64,000 bases of DNA from Bdellovibrionales bacterium (GTDB lineage: Bacteria; Bdellovibrionota; UBA1018): contig JAEUWC010000014.1 of the NCBI GenBank assembly GCA_016786465.1, positions 62,001-126,000 on the forward strand, written 5' to 3'. The position numbers and the translations under genes are program-made. Numbering within the stretch: position 1 is the stretch's first letter; every line of letters starts with the position of its first letter. The notes beneath the pieces were generated by a model. The model did not search any database. It was not told the origin of the DNA and saw nothing but the letters and a program-made list of their open reading frames with translations. Of this stretch, positions 44,434 through 52,875 are shown piece after piece.

Positions 44434-45344
44434 TGCCGAATCCTTGGGTCGACAAGCCCGTACATCAAATCCACCACCAGATTTGAAAGGATCAAAATCA
44501 CGCCGTAAACCAAGGTCACACCCATCACCAGCGGGTAGTCCCGGTTTGTGACGGCCGACACGAAGTGCTTTCCCATTCCGGGAATCTGAAAAACCATTTC
44601 GACCAGGAAAGAACCGGTTACCAGATTCGCAGAAATCGGCCCCAGAATCGTCAGCACCGGAACCATCGAATTCTTCATCGCGTGTTTGAAGACCACCACG
44701 CGGGACTCCAAGCCCTTGGCATAGGCCGTGCGAACATAATCACTGGTTAGGGCTTCCAAAAGGGATGCGCGAGTCATTCGCGCAATCATCGCCATCGGGC
44801 GAAAACCTAAAGTGATCACGGGTAAAACCATGGCGTCCCAGGATTCCCAAAGTGCCGGAGGAAACCAGCCCAAACCCATCGAAAAAATCAGGACCAGGAT
44901 GCTAGCGACCAAGTAACTGGGCAGGCTAACACCAGCGATGGCTAAAAACATGGCGCTGGTGTCCCACCAGGTATTCCTTTTCCAGGCGGCAAGGGCACCT
45001 AATGGAATGCCCAATACGATGCTGAAAGCTAAAGAAAGCAGACCCAGCCAAAACGAAGTCGGAAGTGATGACGAAATCAATTCGGCCACCGGTTGGCCCA
45101 GGTACTGAAACGATTCATTCAGGTCGCCGCGCAAAGCACCTGAAATCCATCGCCAGTACTGCATCAATACGGGTTCATGAAGGCCGTATTTTTCTTCAAT
45201 TGCGCGCTGAATTTCCGGTGGGAAGGAACGTTCTGAATCAAAGGGTCCGCCTGGGGCAAGGCGAAGCAAGAAAAAGACTGCAACCGTCATCACCAAAAGT
45301 GTCGGCACTGCAACCGAAAGCCTTCTCAAAATAAAAGGGATCAT
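44430..45344 (-). CDS. oppB: Peptide ABC transporter permease, OppB type
   Basis: The ATG at 45344 is chosen: GGGAG lies about 10 bases upstream and MIPFILRRLSVAVPTLLVM starts the first helix directly; it also forms a 4-base ATGA overlap with the upstream gene. A longer in-frame start at 45377 is rejected. 304 residues, six helices, APGGPFDSER and the YVRTAYAKGLESRVVVFKHAMKNSMVPVLT EAA loop. It forms the channel with oppC. Confidence 0.92.
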   Translation of the reverse strand: MIPFILRRLSVAVPTLLVMTVAVFFLLRLAPGGPFDSERSFPPEIQRAIEEKYGLHEPVLMQYWRWISGALRGDLNESFQYLGQPVAELISSSLPTSFWLGLLSLAFSIVLGIPLGALAAWKRNTWWDTSAMFLAIAGVSLPSYLVASILVLIFSMGLGWFPPALWESWDAMVLPVITLGFRPMAMIARMTRASLLEALTSDYVRTAYAKGLESRVVVFKHAMKNSMVPVLTILGPISANLVTGSFLVEMVFQIPGMGKHFVSAVTNRDYPLVMGVTLVYGVILILSNLVVDLMYGLVDPRIRQ

Positions 45345-46243
45345 CGCGGGGATTCTCCCATCAGACCGCCGTCCCACGCGGAAGCGTCTGGGTCAGGATA
45401 CTGGATCCATTCCGAAGGAAAGCCCGCAGGCTTTTGAACCGTTCGGCCCGTATCCGACAACCATCCGGTCACCGCGCAAACAAAGGCGTCAAACGAAGCC
45501 AGGCTTAAGCTCAGTTTTCGAAGGTCCCGATCATAGACAAAAAGCCCAAGTCGGTCGGCAAAGATTTCAATCAGTTCCTGGCGGGCCTGTGCGCCTTCTT
45601 CGAGGCGGCGGTACGCCGTAATCAGGCGCTTCGATGCCCCAAATTCGTAGGCCAAAATCGAAGTGGAAAGTTTTGGGTGTGCTTCGCAGTGATCAAAGTT
45701 TTTCAAATGTTTTTGAAGGAAGTTCAAGCGCGCAACCAAGGGCCCGCGGGATCCGCCCAGGGCTTCGTCGACTTCGAATCGATAGGGTTCTGGAAGTTCG
45801 GGCAATACTTCGTATCGAAGCCAAAGTTCCACGGGTCGCTGTGTGTAGGGCGTGAATTCCAAGACCCGAACGCCTTCGTCGCGAAGGAAGTGCGACTTGC
45901 GCATTTTTTTCGACAAAACGCGCATCCATTTAACCGACGGCACGACGCATTTTTCGGGCATCGGGCATTTTTTTTCGCAGGTCACGCATGGGGGTAACGA
46001 TAAGGCAGTGTCGAATGTCAAAAGCGTCTTACCGGGCTGGGGCGCTTTCAATTCATCCAAAAGTTCCAAAAGGGCCTGGTCGCTGGTTTGATCCGGTGCC
46101 TGTGGAACCCGGTCGTGGATGTCCAAAAGAAAAACCTTCTTTTGGTTGGGATAGTATTCCAGGGCTGCGACCGAAGTTTTCTGGTTCTTCGCACCCGAAA
46201 GATTCAGACCCAAGTATCGGTGCGGGCGTGAATCCAAAACCAT
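45341..46243 (-). CDS. DUF429-family protein (predicted RNase H-like fold)
   Basis: 300 residues. YLGLNLSGAKNQKTSVAAL at the start and LTFDTALSLPPC near 80 recall DUF429 proteins, whose fold is thought to be RNase H-like with acidic residues. It also has a Cys cluster, CVTCEKKCPMPEKC, near 88, which may bind a metal. It overlaps oppB by 4 bases, so it is in the same transcript as the permease genes and the GHMP kinase. The family call is tentative. Confidence 0.6.
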   Translation of the reverse strand: MVLDSRPHRYLGLNLSGAKNQKTSVAALEYYPNQKKVFLLDIHDRVPQAPDQTSDQALLELLDELKAPQPGKTLLTFDTALSLPPCVTCEKKCPMPEKCVVPSVKWMRVLSKKMRKSHFLRDEGVRVLEFTPYTQRPVELWLRYEVLPELPEPYRFEVDEALGGSRGPLVARLNFLQKHLKNFDHCEAHPKLSTSILAYEFGASKRLITAYRRLEEGAQARQELIEIFADRLGLFVYDRDLRKLSLSLASFDAFVCAVTGWLSDTGRTVQKPAGFPSEWIQYPDPDASAWDGGLMGESPR

Positions 46244-46246
46244 GAA

Positions 46247-47359
46247 TCAGTAGGTGGTCTGTTCGACCACAAGCCCCTTTTGTGAAGCTTCGAACGGCAA
46301 TACACGAATCGTTTCGGAAGCGATCTTTTCTTGAATCTTCTTTTTCAGAACCGGATCGCCTGACGGAACAAAGATAAAGAAGCAGCCGCCGCCGCCCGCA
46401 CCGCAAATCTTACCGGACACGACTTGGTTGCCCGCATCTTTGGCCAGTCTTCGGGCTTCCAAGAATGCTTGATCCATTTCGGGGGTCGAAATTCCCGCCG
46501 CCAACGTTCGTCGGACCGACCATTCGGCGTCGATCGCTTGGCTTGCTGCCATCCAATCCTTTTTCAAAAGGGCAGCTTCCAGGTCGGCCGTGGCTTTCGC
46601 TATCTGCGCAAATCGTTCGCGAACCTGATCTTGCTTGTCGATGAAGGATTTGAATAGCGCCCAGTTATTGATTCCCGAATTCCGGGACTGACCCGAATAG
46701 AAAAGAAGCAAACGGTCTTGGACTTCCGGCAATAAACTTTCAGGTAGCCATTCACGGGCATTGGATCCTTCGCGCCAGCGAAGGGCTTGTAGACCGCCGA
46801 ACATCGCACCGTAATAATCCTGCATCCCGGCGGGAACGTGAATCACGGTGGTTTCTACGTCGCGGGTGATTTCGATGAATTTTTCGCCATCTTTCATGAC
46901 GTCGATCGAATCGCGCGACCATTTGGCTAGGGCACCGATCATGGCAACCGAAAGGGCGGATGACCCGCCCAGGCCGGCGCCAGCTGGACTTTTCGCGCGT
47001 GTAGAAAGCTTAACGCCGACTTTTGGATCAAAGCGGCCTGACCTTTTTCTTTCCTGCGCAAAGTAGCGCAGAAGCTTGAAGTGAAGTTCCAGCTGCGGAG
47101 GAACGCCCGCAGGCATCGGCCCGTGGGTCAGAAAATCATCCCACTTCAGAAACATTTCTTTTCCTTGGTCGTCTGCGCGTAAAAGCACGTCAGGAACGCC
47201 AGGTCCGCCGGGGACTTCGTCAATTTCGGCTTCGGCAAAAAGGCTGATGCCCAGGTTCAAAGTGGTCGGGCGGTCCAAAAACAAATAGATCGGCCAGATG
47301 TCGACAGTGCCGCCGGCCAGGTCGACGCGAGTCGGCGCTTTGGATCGAATTTTACGCAT
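46247..47359 (-). CDS. GHMP-family sugar kinase
   Basis: 370 residues. N-terminal SKAPTRVDLAGGTVDIWP, ATP-binding SPAGAGLGGSSALSVAMI and C-terminal GKICGAGGGGCFFIFV are the three GHMP motifs. The pattern is closest to D-glycero-D-manno-heptose 7-phosphate kinase (HddA) and related heptose/fucose kinases. No other heptose gene is nearby, so the substrate is not fixed. It lies 3 bases upstream of the DUF429 gene and 26 downstream of hpt. Confidence 0.82.
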   Translation of the reverse strand: MRKIRSKAPTRVDLAGGTVDIWPIYLFLDRPTTLNLGISLFAEAEIDEVPGGPGVPDVLLRADDQGKEMFLKWDDFLTHGPMPAGVPPQLELHFKLLRYFAQERKRSGRFDPKVGVKLSTRAKSPAGAGLGGSSALSVAMIGALAKWSRDSIDVMKDGEKFIEITRDVETTVIHVPAGMQDYYGAMFGGLQALRWREGSNAREWLPESLLPEVQDRLLLFYSGQSRNSGINNWALFKSFIDKQDQVRERFAQIAKATADLEAALLKKDWMAASQAIDAEWSVRRTLAAGISTPEMDQAFLEARRLAKDAGNQVVSGKICGAGGGGCFFIFVPSGDPVLKKKIQEKIASETIRVLPFEASQKGLVVEQTTY

Positions 47360-47385
47360 GGTCAGAATCCCCCAGATCCCAAGTC

Positions 47386-47934
47386 TTAGTGATCGTGTTC
47401 CAAATATCCAATGTAAGGAAGTCCGCGGTACGCCCCGGCGTAATCCAAGCCATAGCCGATGACGAATTCGTTCCCGATTTTGAAGCCGACGTAATCCACA
47501 TCGACATCCACCTTCATGCTGTCGGGCTTCATCAGAAGCGAGCAGCAGCGAAGCGAAGCCGGTTGGCGTGTTTTGATCATGTTCAAAATATAGGAAAGCG
47601 TCAGGCCGGAATCGACAATGTCTTCAAACACGATGACGTGCTTGCCTTCCAAGGGTTCGTTGATGTCCAAGGTCACTTTGACTTCGCCGCTAGTGACCTT
47701 GCGATTTCCATAGCTGGAAACACCCAAGAATTCGCAGACCACAGGCTGGTCCAGCTTGCGAATGATGTCAGCGAAAAAAATGAAGGAACCCTTCAAGATG
47801 CAGATCGCTGTGATTTCTTTTCCGCGATAATCAGCGGCGATTTCATGTGCAAGTTCGGTCAAACGGGCTTGCAGTTTTACTTCTGGAATCAAGACTTTCG
47901 GCGACTTGCCGGATTCGTGCTTAGACGTAGGCAT
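47386..47934 (-). CDS. hpt: Hypoxanthine phosphoribosyltransferase
   Basis: 182 residues. PRPP-binding motif VIVFEDIVDSGLTLSYIL is clear, with ICILKGSFIFFADIIRKL upstream and VDYVGFKIGNEFVIGYGLDY downstream, as in bacterial Hpt. It converts hypoxanthine and guanine plus PRPP to IMP and GMP. It overlaps the uracil phosphoribosyltransferase gene by 14 bases; the two form a purine/pyrimidine salvage pair. Confidence 0.95.
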   Translation of the reverse strand: MPTSKHESGKSPKVLIPEVKLQARLTELAHEIAADYRGKEITAICILKGSFIFFADIIRKLDQPVVCEFLGVSSYGNRKVTSGEVKVTLDINEPLEGKHVIVFEDIVDSGLTLSYILNMIKTRQPASLRCCSLLMKPDSMKVDVDVDYVGFKIGNEFVIGYGLDYAGAYRGLPYIGYLEHDH

Positions 47935-48736
47935 TGTTTAGAATCTCCCCAAAGCCCCCTCCACCGGGGACGATATACTGCTTATCATTCAAACCTTTTT
48001 CGCGGTCCCAGAAAGTTCCAGGGATCGACTTCAAAGTTTCAGCATCGGATAGACCGCGGTCCAAACGGACGGCGTAAATTTCTAGATCTGGATGCGCAGT
48101 CGTGACCCGCTTCAAATATTCGGGTGTGACAATACAGTGCAGCGCGACGTACTTGCGCGCGGGATTGGGGTCCATCTTCTTGTACAGATTCACCGCTTCG
48201 ACCAGCGTCCCGCCGGTGGCACCCATGGGATCCGGGAAAAGCACGATTCCTCCGGCCACGCCGCCCCCGATTTTATGACCGGAAACACGGCTGCCGGTGA
48301 CTTGTTCGGCGTGATCCGTCATCCGACCAATCGAAATATGATCTTGCCGAACTTTCGATGGGTTCATGAAGTAATTCAGGGCCGTGTAGCAAATGTGCGA
48401 TGGAAGCGTTCCCGCACGCGCTAGGTTCACGGTCACCACAGGAACTTCGGGATCAATCACCGGCCCCTGATAAATGCCTTCTTTTGGGTGCGACTGCGCC
48501 ATGCGCGTTCGCATGGCGACTTGCTTTCGGGGGAATTCACGATTCACCACGATTTTCAAAAGGGACGAATAGATCGTCGTGACCAGCTCGTTGATCACAG
48601 GCTGGGTCGTCGATTCGGCACAAAGCTGCGCTAAGTGCGATAGCAGGAAGGGGTCCGACAGAATGTGGACCCTCTTCCCGTATCGATGCTCGGTTTCCGA
48701 GAGCAGGTATTCCAGATTTTGAAACTGGATATCCAT
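47921..48736 (-). CDS. Uracil phosphoribosyltransferase family protein
   Basis: 271 residues, longer than the usual 208 of Upp. The C-terminal UPRTase signature FPDPMGATGGTLVEAVNLY is intact, and VVTVNLARAGTLPSH plays the usual PVLRAGL role. The family start KxxxLRxxxT is replaced by a longer N-terminal region (YGKRVHILSDPFLLSHLAQLC) in part recognisable (HPLIQHKL-like). It likely turns uracil plus PRPP to UMP. It heads the hpt/GHMP/DUF429/opp run. Confidence 0.85.
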   Translation of the reverse strand: MDIQFQNLEYLLSETEHRYGKRVHILSDPFLLSHLAQLCAESTTQPVINELVTTIYSSLLKIVVNREFPRKQVAMRTRMAQSHPKEGIYQGPVIDPEVPVVTVNLARAGTLPSHICYTALNYFMNPSKVRQDHISIGRMTDHAEQVTGSRVSGHKIGGGVAGGIVLFPDPMGATGGTLVEAVNLYKKMDPNPARKYVALHCIVTPEYLKRVTTAHPDLEIYAVRLDRGLSDAETLKSIPGTFWDREKGLNDKQYIVPGGGGFGEILNNAYV

Positions 48737-48745
48737 TTGCGCGGT

Positions 48746-49708
48746 TTACTTGATCTGAGCCGTTTCAGCGTAGAACGAATAAGTAACCGTCGAAATCGAC
48801 TGACCGGCGCTGTTTCTGTCGCTTTTTGCAGCCTTGAAAATGCCAACCTGGTTCAGGGTCAAGCTGATGAAGGTTTTCTTCAGGCTTGGATCCAACAGGC
48901 TGATAGTAACGGTCTTTTCGTCGCTCGAGCCGGCAATTCCGTTGATCACGAAGTCAGTGAACCACTTTTGGAAATCAGCCGCCTTGTTTTCAGCCACCGT
49001 GATTTCGAAGTTTCCGATTTCAAATTTTCCAGGAACCTTGATCACTGTGCGGCTGCCGCCGGTCGAAGCCAACGCCAGTTTTTGGTCAAATACGATTGGG
49101 CTGACCGAAATGACGCCTGATGTGTCGATTCCAGGAATGTCGATTTTGAAGGTCGAAGCCTGCGCAGGCTTTTCTTTTCCAGTCGTGACCGGGCAATTTC
49201 CGCCGCTTGCTTTCATAGTCTGAACTTGCTGCGCCGAAAACTTAAGCCCGAAAATGGCCTGTTCTTTACTGGTGGCGTCCAATGCCGGGAAAATAAACTG
49301 GGTGATCAGTCCGTCTTGGTACTTCAGTTCTTCAACCAACTTTTGGTTCAGGTCGCAGTTCAGAACCGAATAGTTCGTAGAAGTTGCTTGCTGACCCTGA
49401 ATGAAGGTTTGAAGCAAATTTGAAAGGCTTTTCGAAAAGCCGGTCGAGAATCCAAAATCCAAGTCGCTGATCGAATAAGAACCGATGGTTTTTTGGACAG
49501 GAGAAGTCGATCCGGTTGAAAAACTGACCACGGGTGCTTCGATGTCGCCGCCACCCGATTCCTTCAGGTTTGCCGAGTTTTCAGTTCCATTCAAAGATAG
49601 GATTCCTGAACCCGAAGTAAAACCGCGACGTCCGACCGCGGCGTCCGCCGTGTTGAAAGTCGACATAACCAAAAGAGCCGAAAGCCCTAATACCCCAAGC
49701 TGAGCCAT
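48746..49708 (-). CDS. Exported protein of unknown function
   Basis: 320 residues with a strong AAGGAG site before the ATG and a signal peptide ending TADAA. The mature protein is Ser/Thr/Gly-rich and beta-rich with two Cys (VLNCDLNQ and GNCPVTT). The last 90 residues (FEIGNFEITVAENKAADF, WFTDFV, TVTISLLDPSLKKTFISLTL) resemble the pattern of phage T4 gp19-type tail-tube domains, but the signal peptide argues against a tail role. Function not assigned. Confidence 0.65.
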   Translation of the reverse strand: MAQLGVLGLSALLVMSTFNTADAAVGRRGFTSGSGILSLNGTENSANLKESGGGDIEAPVVSFSTGSTSPVQKTIGSYSISDLDFGFSTGFSKSLSNLLQTFIQGQQATSTNYSVLNCDLNQKLVEELKYQDGLITQFIFPALDATSKEQAIFGLKFSAQQVQTMKASGGNCPVTTGKEKPAQASTFKIDIPGIDTSGVISVSPIVFDQKLALASTGGSRTVIKVPGKFEIGNFEITVAENKAADFQKWFTDFVINGIAGSSDEKTVTISLLDPSLKKTFISLTLNQVGIFKAAKSDRNSAGQSISTVTYSFYAETAQIK

Positions 49709-49758
49709 AGTGATCTCCTTAAAGATTTGTATGGCTATGCGTCTAGCAACAGGGTCGG

Positions 49759-50406
49759 TCAGTGTCCAGCTGGGACTGCGGTCTGAACGCTAGAAGCCGG
49801 TTTTTGGATCAAGCCGGGCGAAACCGGCTCTGGGCGGGCCAGATCCGGTTCGTGGCAAAAACGACAACGCGCCTCGTAAAAGTCCTTAGCACCCACCAAA
49901 ACCTGGTCTGTGGCCTTGTTCCCTGCGGCGGATAGGCGCTGGCTACGGGTGGCTGGGCCACCGCAGACCATGCAAACGGCCTGAAGCTTGGTCACACTTT
50001 CCGAAACGGCCAAAAGCTTGGGCATTGGTCCAAAGGGTTGGCCCATGAAATCCAAGTCCAAGCCAGCGACCACGACGCGAATCCCGCGGTAGGCTAGCTT
50101 TTGGGCGACATCAATCACGGATTCGTCGAAGAACTGGGCTTCATCAATTCCGACCACCCGGGTGTTGTCATCAACTAGATCCAAAATTTCGCGGGCATGG
50201 TGTACGGGGCGCGACAGGATGCGGCTGGCATCGTGGCTTTGAACGTGGTCTGCGCTGTAACGATTATCGATGATGGGTTTGAAAACTTGGACTTTTTGGC
50301 GCCCAATCTGAGCGCGCTTCAGGCGGCGAAGAAGTTCTTCGGTCTTTCCGCTGAACATGCTTCCGCAAATGACTTCGATGAAACCTGGCAAAGTTTTATG
50401 AAACAT
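49759..50406 (-). CDS. tdk: Thymidine kinase
   Basis: 215 residues. Walker A GSMFSGKTEELLRR, Walker B-like VVGIDEAQFFDES, the zinc Cys pairs VCGG and CRFCH. Type II thymidine kinase, which phosphorylates thymidine to TMP. A 25-residue Pro-rich tail follows the core. Together with hpt and the uracil phosphoribosyltransferase it points to strong use of external nucleosides and bases. Confidence 0.95.
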   Translation of the reverse strand: MFHKTLPGFIEVICGSMFSGKTEELLRRLKRAQIGRQKVQVFKPIIDNRYSADHVQSHDASRILSRPVHHAREILDLVDDNTRVVGIDEAQFFDESVIDVAQKLAYRGIRVVVAGLDLDFMGQPFGPMPKLLAVSESVTKLQAVCMVCGGPATRSQRLSAAGNKATDQVLVGAKDFYEARCRFCHEPDLARPEPVSPGLIQKPASSVQTAVPAGH

Positions 50407-50458
50407 CCCAACATCCCCCGCCGATCGTTGAACTAAAAGATGGGTTCAGTGTCAACGC

Positions 50459-50920
50459 CTAGTTCTTCTTGCTGGTCTTCAGCGCTGGAAGCCCGTCTTC
50501 CAGTTTACGCAACGCGCTTAGTAATTGGCGGACGGAATTGTTTTTGCCGATGCAGGTTTTGAAAATGAAAGCGTCTTTTCCTTCGTTGCCGCGTGCGACC
50601 AAGGGATCAGCACAATGGATCTTTTTCTTACTGGGTTTCTGAACCTTTTCAGCTTCGGCTTTAGCCAAGCTTTGAAGCTGATCGAAGATCTGATCAAAAA
50701 GTGCCGGCTGTACATCCCCTTCTTTTTTCAAAACCAGCTTTTGGTAGCTGCGGGCTTCTGCCTGAGTGATCGAAGCGCGCGCCTGGATTTGTTTTTGCTT
50801 CTTTCCGGCGCCGTAAGCGACTTCCCAGTACTTGGGTGCAGCTACTTCTTCCGGAGTGCTGGCGATTGCCGGGCGGGTGAGCGCAAGAAGTACTGAAAAA
50901 AGCGGGACAAGCGTCTTCAT
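50459..50920 (-). CDS. Small exported protein of unknown function
   Basis: 153 residues with a signal peptide ending AIAS. Lys/Ala/Gln-rich and helical, with two Cys (KIHCADPL, KTCIGK) in the C-terminal half that may form a disulfide. No family recognised. It lies 13 bases after the HEXXH gene on the same strand. Confidence 0.7.
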   Translation of the reverse strand: MKTLVPLFSVLLALTRPAIASTPEEVAAPKYWEVAYGAGKKQKQIQARASITQAEARSYQKLVLKKEGDVQPALFDQIFDQLQSLAKAEAEKVQKPSKKKIHCADPLVARGNEGKDAFIFKTCIGKNNSVRQLLSALRKLEDGLPALKTSKKN

Positions 50921-50933
50921 GGTCGGATCATCT

Positions 50934-52076
50934 CTACAGACTGTCGAAGGCGCAATAGCGTTCTGTGGGGGGTTGGGGTTCGCAGGACAAGACTTCGCGA
51001 ATCATCGGATTTCGGGCAAAGAGCAGTTCGATGCGGATGCGTTGGGAAGGGTGCTCGTCCGGAGCATTTGCAGCCAGATCATGGGGATCTTCCGGGCCAG
51101 GCGTGCATAGGTCGCGAACAGCATTTTTCACGGAAGCTTCCAGCTGGCGGTTATCAAATTCCTGGGAAAATTCCTTGAGCGCTAGGGCAGTAACCCGGCC
51201 AGCCAGCCAGTCGGCGAAAACTTCGGGCCGCTGATCGGTCCGCCCGCATTCTTGGGTGCTTGCCTTGGGCTGTGGACCATAAATATTCTGCTCGACCAAA
51301 AGTCCCGTGACGGCAAAGCAGCGATTCAACCTGGGGTAAACTAAAGACGTGTCTGCGACCCATCCCTTTTTCTTCTGTTCGCAGGGATCAATCGCATGCG
51401 CAATTTCGTGTGCCAGCGTAAAGACCAGGTTGAACCACGAAGTCGTGGATCGCACGTAACCTCCGCCCAGAATGATCTGAAGTGAATCGCGGGTTCGAAT
51501 GTAATGGGCCAAGGGCCGATGAAGTATTTCCTTTTGGTCCGGGGTCAGTTCATCGGGATCTGGCCATCCCAATTCGACGCGGTGAATTTCGCGGACCATT
51601 CGCTTTCTGTCCAGCTTGCTTAGACTGGTGTCGGGTTCATCGCGAATCAACTTTTCCATCGTCTTTTTGGTCCACCGAAGGGCCTGCTTCATTCGACGCT
51701 TTTTCGTCCGGGTATAGCTGTCCTCAATGAAACGTGCGGTGATCTTGGAAACGGATTCATTTGGGTGGGCCGCCGCTAGTTCCTCATAGCGACGATGGGA
51801 TTCCAATTCGGCAAATGAATCCTCGTCCACCGACCCAGTGGGGTCGTGGATTTTTCCTCGAGTCTCGCAGACTGACGCGAAAAGTTCGCGACAGTCCACG
51901 GGCCGGGGGTCCTTGCGCGTTTTTCCGGCGGGCTTTCGTTGCAGAACTTTGGGTGTTTGTACGGAAAACGGTTCGAACCACCAGGTCAAGGCGGCGATGC
52001 CCCCAAGCAGGGCAATGGAAAGGCTCCGAATTAGACGCTTCGCACGTCCGGGGCCTAAAGGCGGGAGCTTCAGAAT
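50934..52076 (-). CDS. Membrane-anchored HEXXH protein, non-standard start codon
   Basis: The only ATG/GTG/TTG near the 5' end (TTG at 51989) lies within the hydrophobic N-terminal segment RLIRSLSIALLGGIAALTWWF. The frame stays open upstream to a TAA at about 52091-52093, and just after that stop comes a strong GGGAGG, 8 bases before an ATT (52076) and 11 before a CTG (52073). I propose ATT or CTG initiation, giving about 380 residues with a signal-anchor. The catalytic candidate is TLAHEIAHAID, with Glu in PEVFADWLAGRV as third ligand, a gluzincin-like set. Substrate unknown. Confidence 0.65.
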   Translation of the reverse strand: MLKLPPLGPGRAKRLIRSLSIALLGGIAALTWWFEPFSVQTPKVLQRKPAGKTRKDPRPVDCRELFASVCETRGKIHDPTGSVDEDSFAELESHRRYEELAAAHPNESVSKITARFIEDSYTRTKKRRMKQALRWTKKTMEKLIRDEPDTSLSKLDRKRMVREIHRVELGWPDPDELTPDQKEILHRPLAHYIRTRDSLQIILGGGYVRSTTSWFNLVFTLAHEIAHAIDPCEQKKKGWVADTSLVYPRLNRCFAVTGLLVEQNIYGPQPKASTQECGRTDQRPEVFADWLAGRVTALALKEFSQEFDNRQLEASVKNAVRDLCTPGPEDPHDLAANAPDEHPSQRIRIELLFARNPMIREVLSCEPQPPTERYCAFDSL

Positions 52077-52084
52077 AAGTCGAT

Positions 52085-52090
52085 CCTCCC
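52085..52090 (-). promoter_or_regulatory. Shine-Dalgarno GGGAGG deciding the ATT/CTG start
   Basis: Read on the minus strand, GGGAGG (52090-52085) is followed after 8 bases by ATT at 52076 and after 11 bases by CTG at 52073. No ATG, GTG or TTG lies at a usual distance in this frame. Confidence 0.55.
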
Positions 52091-52167
52091 TTTATCCATT
52101 ATTTCAAAGACTTAGGACCTTGGGAAGAGAGGGTTAAGTTTCTAACTAGTGATTATATAAGGGTTAT

Positions 52168-52875
52168 TTAAAAAAACTGCGTCAGGGCTTTGGCAATGAA
52201 CAAAAACAAGAAGAAAAAGCCTGTAACGAAGACACCCGCAAGCAAGATTTTCGGGAAGAAAGCGACGACCAACGAACGCCCCGTTGAAGTTCGAAAGGTT
52301 TCGCGTGCGCCCACCACCATCAAAATCAGGCCGCCGATCCAAGCCACCGTCGAACCGACAACCGGAATGCTGGAAAGAATGGATGCTGCCGAAGCGTAGC
52401 AAACGATCTGAAGTGCGTGGTGGTACCGAATCTTTTCCGGAGCCCCATCGCGACCCGGTTCAATCAGAAGTCTTGCACCGGCATAGACAAAGAAACTGGT
52501 GAAAAGAATGGAAACCAGATGAAGGAAAGGATCAGCGATGACTCGGCCCATTCCCCAAAGCCAGTGCAGGACCTGGTCGCGAAACTGAATCAGCTTCACG
52601 CTTTGTCCGGGCTGGTCGATATCGGCGACATCACCCATGATCTTGGTCAAATCCGCCAGTCTTTCTGAAAAAAGGCGACCAATAAGCGAATTCCAGAAGT
52701 ATTCCATCGCCGTCCCCAACCAATGGGTCACCAGCGCAAAAACGATGGGCGGATTCGGATCCGATTCAGGACTAAGGTTTCTGAAAAACTGGCTGGGCCG
52801 AGTCAGGATCGCTTTGACCTTGTCGAAGTAAAGGCGGATCCAAACCCAAGGTCCTGATGTTTCAAATTCGGTCAT
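52168..52875 (-). CDS. Yip1-domain membrane protein
   Basis: 235 residues, about five membrane helices. ILTRPSQFFRNL near the start and GGLILMVVGARETFRTSTGRSLV near the end match Yip1-domain (DUF1282-like) proteins. It starts in a 4-base overlap with the DUF4340 gene and is the last gene of the Gld-type operon. Function unknown; a membrane chaperone or assembly role is only a guess. Confidence 0.75.
   Translation of the reverse strand: MTEFETSGPWVWIRLYFDKVKAILTRPSQFFRNLSPESDPNPPIVFALVTHWLGTAMEYFWNSLIGRLFSERLADLTKIMGDVADIDQPGQSVKLIQFRDQVLHWLWGMGRVIADPFLHLVSILFTSFFVYAGARLLIEPGRDGAPEKIRYHHALQIVCYASAASILSSIPVVGSTVAWIGGLILMVVGARETFRTSTGRSLVVAFFPKILLAGVFVTGFFFLFLFIAKALTQFF

Noticed and set aside
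47921-48736. Frameshifted or fused uracil phosphoribosyltransferase because of its extra length
   Set aside because: The extra residues form a continuous N-terminal region without internal stop or a second domain; longer family members are known.
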